Of a stretch of 64,000 nt of DNA, positions 59,293-64,000 are shown piece by piece; position 1 is the stretch's first letter; each line of letters opens with the position of its first letter. A model generated the notes under the pieces. It did not search any database and was not told the DNA's origin. It was given only the letters and a program-made list of their open reading frames with translations. Source of the stretch: Acidobacteriota bacterium (lineage in GTDB: Bacteria > Acidobacteriota > Thermoanaerobaculia > UBA5066); the NCBI GenBank assembly GCA_016716715.1, contig JADJVE010000006.1:62001-126000 (forward strand), read 5' to 3'. Position numbers and translations under genes: made by a program.

Positions 59293-61026
59293 TCAGTCCG
59301 AGGGGCTCTCGACCATGCGCTTGAACTCGGGCGCGAGCTCGGGGTCGAACTGCGTGCCCGCTTTCGACTCGATGATGTCGAGCGCCTGGTAGTCCGAGAG
59401 CACCGCCCGATAGGACGTGGGCGCCGTCATCGCGTCGAAGGCCTCGCACAGGTGGATGATGCGCGAGCCGAGCGGAATCTGCTCGCCGCGCAGGCCGTCC
59501 GGGTATCCGCCGCCGTCCCAGCGCTCGTGGTGGTGCTTGATGAGGGGCGCGACCGGGTACGGCCACGGGATGTCCTCGACGAGGTAGGCCCCGACGCGCG
59601 GGTGAGTCTTCAGGAGCGTGAGCTCCTCGTCCGTGAGCGTGCGCTTCGCGTACAGCGTGTCGTAGTTCAGCTCGCGCAGCCCGACGTCGTGGAGGATCGC
59701 GGCCACGGTGATCTGCTCGACGTCCATGGGCGCGACGCCGATCTGGACGGCGAGCTTGCGCGCCATGCGTCCGACGTTGAACGAGTGCGTTTTGAGCGCC
59801 GTGCGCTTGAGGAGTCCGGGCTCGAGGAGCTTGTTGACGAGGCCGCGATAGCTCTCGCGGAAACGCGTCTCCCCGCGCGTCCCGGCGAGGACGTTGCGCA
59901 GGACGACGTGAGCCGAGCGGAGCGCTTCGCGCGCCTCGGGGTTCGGCCCGTGCCGATACAGGAGCGAGAAGAGGACGACGCCCTCCGGCGAGCTGTCGAG
60001 GACGGAGGACTGGATCGCCGCGATGTCCGCGCGGCGCACGGGCCGCCCCTCCCCGGGCGCGTCGAGCGGCCGGACCACCGGTTCGCGCGTGAAGGCGAAC
60101 GGCACCGCCGTCTTCGCGAAGATCTTCTCGAGGTTCTCCGTGAGCGCCGGGACGACGTCGGCGTCCAGCGGGCGGCGCGACGTGACGGTCACGATCCCGA
60201 CGGAGGGCAGGAACGACGACACGGCCGCGACCTCGACCTCGTCGTAGTTCAGGCAGGTCGGAAGGTAGAGCTGGACGAATTCGGCCTCGCGCGGCGAGAG
60301 TCCGCCGGCCGGAGCCGCCGCGAGGCGCTGGGCGCCGCCGCGCGCGAGCGTCTCCTCGACGAGGCGCAGCGTGCGCACCGCCACACCGGGCAGCGCGGTG
60401 TCGACCGGCTCGGAGACGGAGGGCGGCTGCGGCGCGCGGCGATAGACGCCCGACGTCCCGGCCGGGATGGACGCGAACCCGGACGTCTTCTCGAGGGGCC
60501 CCGGCATGGCCGGAGTGGGCGTCGGCGGGTCGAGCGGCCGCTCGACGACCGGGGGCGGCTCGCGGAGGATCGAGCCGATGGCTCTCGCGTCGCTGAGGCG
60601 GCGGAGCTCGACGGCGAAACGCCGGAGCAGGTCGGCCAGCTCGAGCGCGTCGTCGTGCGAAAAGGCGACCCGGCCCGCCTTGTCGCGGATGTCGACGAGA
60701 CCCATGATCCGCCCGTCGAGGTAGAGCGGCGCGACGAGCATGCGCGTCGACGTCGACTGGATCATGGCGTCCGCGAGGCGGCCCGCCTGGTTCACGTTGT
60801 TGATGAACGTGGGCTCGCGGTGCTCGTAGATCTGGTTGACGAGCGGCTCGTTGCGCCCCATGCGGTCCGCGAGCCGGTCGCCGCGCGTGAACCCGAACTG
60901 CGCCTTCAGACGGAAGACCGCCCCGCCCGGGTCGAGCGTGTAGAACGCCGCCTTCGCCGGGCGCCACTTCTGGGCGACCACGGAGAGGAAGTCCTGGTAA
61001 TACTTTTCTTCCTCGGGCGCGAGCAC
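59293..61026 (-). CDS. GAF and HD-GYP domain protein (predicted c-di-GMP phosphodiesterase-type)
   Basis: A 577-residue cytoplasmic regulator. A GAF-like domain occupies about residues 10-150 (GFTRGDRLADRMGRNEPLVN, MLVAPLYLDGRIMGLVDI). After a Pro-rich linker and a second region with SREAEFVQLYLPTCLNYDEVE, the C-terminal HD-GYP domain (about 410-560) has KTHSFNVGRMARKL, AAILHDVGL for the HD pair and IKHHHERWDGGGYPDGLRG for the GYP signature. Such domains hydrolyse cyclic di-GMP or bind regulators. GTG at 61026 is chosen because GGAGG lies 5 bases upstream; a GTG 36 bases further up is possible. It is divergent from lpxC, with smpB downstream. Confidence 0.85.
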   Translation of the reverse strand: MLAPEEEKYYQDFLSVVAQKWRPAKAAFYTLDPGGAVFRLKAQFGFTRGDRLADRMGRNEPLVNQIYEHREPTFINNVNQAGRLADAMIQSTSTRMLVAPLYLDGRIMGLVDIRDKAGRVAFSHDDALELADLLRRFAVELRRLSDARAIGSILREPPPVVERPLDPPTPTPAMPGPLEKTSGFASIPAGTSGVYRRAPQPPSVSEPVDTALPGVAVRTLRLVEETLARGGAQRLAAAPAGGLSPREAEFVQLYLPTCLNYDEVEVAAVSSFLPSVGIVTVTSRRPLDADVVPALTENLEKIFAKTAVPFAFTREPVVRPLDAPGEGRPVRRADIAAIQSSVLDSSPEGVVLFSLLYRHGPNPEAREALRSAHVVLRNVLAGTRGETRFRESYRGLVNKLLEPGLLKRTALKTHSFNVGRMARKLAVQIGVAPMDVEQITVAAILHDVGLRELNYDTLYAKRTLTDEELTLLKTHPRVGAYLVEDIPWPYPVAPLIKHHHERWDGGGYPDGLRGEQIPLGSRIIHLCEAFDAMTAPTSYRAVLSDYQALDIIESKAGTQFDPELAPEFKRMVESPSD

Positions 61027-61048
61027 ACGTTCCTCCGGGAGTGTGAAC

Positions 61049-61054
61049 AGGATA
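61049..61054 (-). promoter_or_regulatory. Weak -10 candidate (TATCCT) for the HD-GYP/smpB unit
   Basis: TATCCT on the minus strand lies 22 bases before the GTG at 61026, leaving a leader that contains GGAGG. The rest of the 213-base divergent gap to lpxC has several TCGCCGC repeats (around 61105-61145) but no clear lpxC promoter. Confidence 0.3.
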
Positions 61055-61239
61055 GCAGCCACGTCCCTCAGGCCCGCCCGAACGCCGGCCCAGAGGGCGT
61101 CCCAGGAACTGTGGCGATTTCGCCGCAGTCGCCGCGGAATCGCCGCACCGCGGGTGCCGCCGCCGGCCGCCGGCTGCACGCAACTCTCTGCAAACACGGG
61201 GGACCGGGCGTGGCACCCGCCGTGCAAAACGGGCGGGCG

Positions 61240-62124
61240 ATGCTTCTGCAGACCACGCTTGCCCGGCCGGTCCGGCTCTCGGGAATCGGCCTCCACAGCG
61301 GCCGCCACGTCCACGCCGTGCTCCGTCCCGCGGGGGCGAACCACGGGATCGTGTTCTGGCGCACCGACGTGGACGCGTTCGTCCCCGCCATCGCCGAAGC
61401 CGCGGGCCGCTTCGATCACGCGACGTCGCTCGGCGAGCGCGGCCGCGACGTGAGCACCGTCGAGCACCTTCTCTCGGCCGCCGTCGGCGCCGGGCTCGAC
61501 AACGTTCTCGTCGAGGTCGACGGGCCCGAGATCCCGATCCTCGACGGGAGCGCGCTGCCGTGGCTCGAAGCCTTCTCGAAGGCCGGCATCGCCCCGCTCG
61601 CGGCGCTGCGTGCGCCGTTCACGCCTTCGCGCGTTCTGTCGCTGACCGCGGCAGGCGGCAAGAAGCTCGAGATCCGGCCCGCGCGCGACCTGCGCGTGAC
61701 GTACACGATCGACTTCCCGAACCCGGCCGTCGGGCGCCAGTCGCTCACCGTCATGCTCTCGCCCGAGACGTACGCGACGCACGTCGCGCCCGCGCGCACG
61801 TTCGGATTCCTGTCCGAGTACGAGCTCTTGAAGCAGCACGGCCTCGCCCGCGGCGCCTCGCCCGAGAACTGCATCGTCGTCGGCGAGGACCGTGTCGAGA
61901 ACGGCGACCTGCGCTTCCCGGACGAGTTCGTCCGCCACAAGGTTCTCGACCTGCTCGGCGACCTCGCGCTCGTGGGGCGCCCCGTCACCGGCCACGTGGT
62001 CGCGCACAAGGCCGGGCACGCGATGCACGCCAGCCTCGCCGCGCTCCTCCGCGAAGAGGTCCGCGCGGAGCAGCACGCGCCTTCCCGCGCCCCCGCGGCC
62101 GCAGCCCGTCACGTAAACCGCTAA
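61240..62124 (+). CDS. lpxC: LpxC, UDP-3-O-acyl-N-acetylglucosamine deacetylase
   Basis: A 294-residue zinc deacetylase, the committed step of lipid A synthesis, showing the cell has lipopolysaccharide. Motifs: IGLHSGRHVHAVLRPA at the start, VSTVEHLLSAAVGAGLDN (Glu and zinc His), EIPILDGSALPWLEA, APARTFGF, and RHKVLDLLGDLALVG with the second zinc His and Asp, then GHVVAHKAGHAMH. Length is typical. ATG at 61240 is the first in-frame start that fits the family N-terminus; no ribosome site is seen. Its TAA stop is overlapped by a TAAAGT box that may drive the next gene. Confidence 0.96.
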   Translation: MLLQTTLARPVRLSGIGLHSGRHVHAVLRPAGANHGIVFWRTDVDAFVPAIAEAAGRFDHATSLGERGRDVSTVEHLLSAAVGAGLDNVLVEVDGPEIPILDGSALPWLEAFSKAGIAPLAALRAPFTPSRVLSLTAAGGKKLEIRPARDLRVTYTIDFPNPAVGRQSLTVMLSPETYATHVAPARTFGFLSEYELLKQHGLARGASPENCIVVGEDRVENGDLRFPDEFVRHKVLDLLGDLALVGRPVTGHVVAHKAGHAMHASLAALLREEVRAEQHAPSRAPAAAARHVNR

Positions 62125-62127
62125 AGT
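62122..62127 (+). promoter_or_regulatory. Candidate -10 box (TAAAGT) overlapping the lpxC stop
   Basis: TAAAGT begins with the lpxC stop codon and ends 6 bases before the GTG at 62134. No ribosome site is present, as in the other leaderless-type starts. Confidence 0.4.
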
Positions 62128-62133
62128 CCGCGG

Positions 62134-62712
62134 GTGCGCACGCGCCCCGGGCCGACGGCCTCCCTCCTCCTCGGAACCCTTCTCGCCTTCGCCGGAACGG
62201 CGTCCGCCCAGGCTCCTCCCGCCGCCGAGGTTCCGGGCGTCTCGAGCTGGCTGACGGGCCGCGAGCTCCACGTCGAGGCGAAGCTCTCCCCGGGTCTGCC
62301 AGAGGCGGTGCGCCAGCGCCTCGCGTCCGGGCTCCCGACGACCGTCGGGTGGACGATCCGCCTCTTCGTCTTCCGCAACCTCTGGTGGGACGCGCTGAAG
62401 GACGAGCGCCTCTACGCCGTGACGGCGACGTACCGGCCCGACACGTCCGACTACCTCGTCGAGCGGCGCCTCGACGCACGCCTCCTCGACACGCAGGTCG
62501 TCCCGGCACGGGACGAAGCCGCCGCGGCGCTCTCCCGCGTGCCGGGCCTGCCCGTCTTCACGATGGGCGACCACCTTCTCGGCAAGAAGCTCGTCGTGCG
62601 CCTGCGCTGCCGCTACGGCAGCGGGGTCGCGCTCGGCGTCGTGCCGACGAGCGACGAGACCGACTGGGCACGGTCGGGGATCTTCGAATGGACGGCGGCG
62701 AGCGCCCGCTGA
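62134..62712 (+). CDS. DUF4390-like secreted protein
   Basis: A 192-residue exported protein. Signal peptide about 1-26 (ending TASAQA). The mature part has VEAKLSPGLPEAVRQRLASGLPTTVGWTIRLFVFRNLWWDALKDERLYAVTATYRPDTSDYLVERRL, which resembles DUF4390, small periplasmic proteins that frequently sit directly upstream of NtrY-type kinases. That is exactly the arrangement here. It overlaps the kinase gene by 25 bases. Molecular function is not known. GTG at 62134 lies 9 bases after the lpxC stop. Confidence 0.75.
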   Translation: MRTRPGPTASLLLGTLLAFAGTASAQAPPAAEVPGVSSWLTGRELHVEAKLSPGLPEAVRQRLASGLPTTVGWTIRLFVFRNLWWDALKDERLYAVTATYRPDTSDYLVERRLDARLLDTQVVPARDEAAAALSRVPGLPVFTMGDHLLGKKLVVRLRCRYGSGVALGVVPTSDETDWARSGIFEWTAASAR

Positions 62713-64000
62713 CGGAGTCCGTGCCGCCCGTCCCGCCGTACCGGTGGACGCGCGACAACCGGATTCTCCTCGGAATCGGCCTCGTGCTCGGCGCCGCGTT
62801 CGCGGGCGGGTACGCGCTCGTCCTCAGGACGCGCGACCTCACGGCCGCCGCCGCGACGAACCGCGTCCTGATCTTCGTCCTCTTCTACATCGTCGTCGTT
62901 CTCATCCTCGTGCTCCTGTTCGTCCTCGTGCGCAACGGCGTCAAGCTCGTCCTCGAGTCGCGGCGCGGCGTCTTCGGCTCCCGCTTTCGCGCGCGCGTCG
63001 TCGCGGCGTACGTCGGGCTCGCGCTGCTCCCGATCTCGCTCCTGATCCTCCCGACGACGGGCCTCCTGCAGAAGAGCGTCGAGCGCTGGTTCGCGCCGCC
63101 CGTGGAGAACACGATCCGCGCGGGCCGGCAGGTCGCCGACCTCGTGCGCGCCCGCTCCGCCGCCCTCGAGCGCCGGACGGCCGACCGGCTCCTGCCGCGG
63201 CTCGCGGCCGCGCCCGAGAAAGACCTCGTCGCGCTCCTGTCGTCCGCGCGTGAGGAGTCCGGCGTGGACTACCTCGAGTGGCGGCAGCCCGGCGCCCCGC
63301 CCGTCGCGGTGAGCTCTCCGCGCTGGCCGGTCCGCGACGTCGCCGACGCCGCAGCGGACTGGGTGGCCGACGCGAAGGCCCGCGGCGTCTCGCGCCGGAT
63401 CGAGGCGACGCACGACGGCGGGCAGACCGGCCGGTCGCTCTTCGCCTCGCCGTCCGGAACGCTTCTCGTCGGCACGTTCGAGCCTCCCGCCGAGGCCGAG
63501 CCCATCCGGGAGCTCGGCCGCGCGACCTCCGCTTACGCGATGCTGAAGGCCGAGCGCGCCTCGCTCGAGGCGATCCAGATCCTCCTCTTTCTCCTCCTCG
63601 CATTCGTCGTCCTCCTCGCCGCGGTCTGGGTCGGGCTGCTCCTCGCGCGGCGCGTGACGCGTCCGATCGGAGCGCTCGCAGCCTCGGCGCGACGCGTCGG
63701 CGCGGGCGATTTCGACGCGCTCGTCGAGGTGGAGGGCGGAGACGAGATCGGTGCGCTGTCGCGCGCGTTCAACGCGATGACGTCCGAGCTGAGGCGGCGC
63801 CGGACCGAGCTCGTCGCCGCGAACGCGGAGCTCGAGGCCACGAACCGGCAGCTGGACGAGCAGCGCCAGAGATTCGGCTCGATCCTCGAGCGCCTGGACG
63901 CGGGCGTCGTCGCGTTCTGGGAGGACGGCCGTCTCGCCTTCCTGAACGACACGGCGCGCCGCCTCCTCGACTGCGAGGGCCCCGTCGAGCGTCTCGACGA
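62688..64000 (+). CDS. NtrY-like sensor histidine kinase, N-terminal part (runs off window)
   Basis: The first 437 residues of a membrane sensor kinase. Two or three N-terminal helices (about 25-45, 57-80, 103-122) precede an extracytoplasmic domain (about 125-285), another helix (about 300-320), and a HAMP domain with RRVTRPIGALAASARRVGAGDFDALVEV and GGDEIGALSRAFNAMTSELRRR. A coiled coil leads into a PAS domain starting RFGSILERLDAGVVAFWEDGRLAFLND. The HisKA and ATPase domains lie beyond the edge. ATG at 62688 gives MDGGERPLTESVPP and overlaps the DUF4390-like gene. The layout and the upstream partner fit NtrY-like kinases. Confidence 0.85.
   Translation, partial: MDGGERPLTESVPPVPPYRWTRDNRILLGIGLVLGAAFAGGYALVLRTRDLTAAAATNRVLIFVLFYIVVVLILVLLFVLVRNGVKLVLESRRGVFGSRFRARVVAAYVGLALLPISLLILPTTGLLQKSVERWFAPPVENTIRAGRQVADLVRARSAALERRTADRLLPRLAAAPEKDLVALLSSAREESGVDYLEWRQPGAPPVAVSSPRWPVRDVADAAADWVADAKARGVSRRIEATHDGGQTGRSLFASPSGTLLVGTFEPPAEAEPIRELGRATSAYAMLKAERASLEAIQILLFLLLAFVVLLAAVWVGLLLARRVTRPIGALAASARRVGAGDFDALVEVEGGDEIGALSRAFNAMTSELRRRRTELVAANAELEATNRQLDEQRQRFGSILERLDAGVVAFWEDGRLAFLNDTARRLLDCEGPVERLD

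Noticed and set aside
59122..62124. A 1000-codon open frame running through the antisense of HD-GYP into lpxC
   Set aside because: Only the lpxC part has protein motifs; the upstream part is highly charged low-complexity sequence typical of an antisense frame in G+C-rich DNA.
1..64000. Mobile elements, integrases, toxin-antitoxin pairs, defence systems, tRNA and rRNA genes
   Set aside because: No transposase, recombinase, nuclease-defence or RNA-gene pattern was recognised on either strand.

Overview
This is a G+C-rich, gene-dense stretch of a Gram-negative chromosome. LpxC (lipid A), O-antigen-type polymerisation and ABC-export genes, and many secreted SBBP/FG-GAP proteins point to an Acidobacteriota-like organism. 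From memory of similar proteins I would guess class Thermoanaerobaculia; this is an inference that only a database search could settle. No rRNA, tRNA, IS element, integrase, phage module or CRISPR array was seen. No gap between genes exceeds about 225 bases.

Layout. 1-16.9 kb: a surface-glycan locus. It has a WbpM-like dehydratase, a WbpL-like initiating phosphoglycosyltransferase, an AsnB-like amidotransferase, a Wzz-like chain-length protein, and a six-gene minus-strand run carrying a UDP-L-FucNAc cassette (FnlB, FnlA, FnlC) next to a WbuB-like transferase. A Wzy-like polymerase candidate is divergent to it. 17-20.2 kb: two tandem paralogous secreted P-domain/FG-GAP proteins ending at a strong terminator. 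20.2-28.4 kb: methyltransferases, a Wzx-like flippase, a GT2-GT4 fusion and a secreted protein with a tail-fibre-like C-terminus. 28.4-37.3 kb: a large SBBP/FG-GAP protein, a PQQ-type sugar dehydrogenase, secreted and membrane unknowns, a divergent MacB-like ABC pair and a decayed gene fragment. 37.3-44.9 kb: a second export route (Wzm/Wzt ABC transporter). Facing it is an operon in which glycosyltransferases alternate with three small proteins, two of them clearly coiled-coil. 45-52.9 kb: epimerase, acyltransferase, Und-P glycosyltransferase and GT-C membrane glycosyltransferases. 52.9-58.5 kb: four secreted proteins sharing one C-terminal domain, three of them translationally coupled. 58.7-64 kb: housekeeping genes smpB, a GAF/HD-GYP protein, lpxC, a DUF4390-like protein and an NtrY-like sensor kinase that runs off the window.

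How it fits together. WbpM/FnlABC-type enzymes would make deoxy-amino-sugar nucleotides, WbpL would load the first sugar on undecaprenyl phosphate, GT4/GT2 enzymes would extend it, and Wzx/Wzy/Wzz would flip, polymerise and set length. Wzm/Wzt would export a second polymer. The GT2 and GT-C group would add side sugars outside the membrane. Two genome-style signals recur. Many internal operon starts overlap the previous stop as GTGA or ATGA. Many first genes of transcription units have a TANNNT box only 5-8 bases before the start codon and no Shine-Dalgarno sequence, which suggests leaderless mRNAs. The most distinctive element is a C-terminal domain of about 115 residues (PCR..DTR to GY[WFY]) found on five secreted proteins and one gene remnant.
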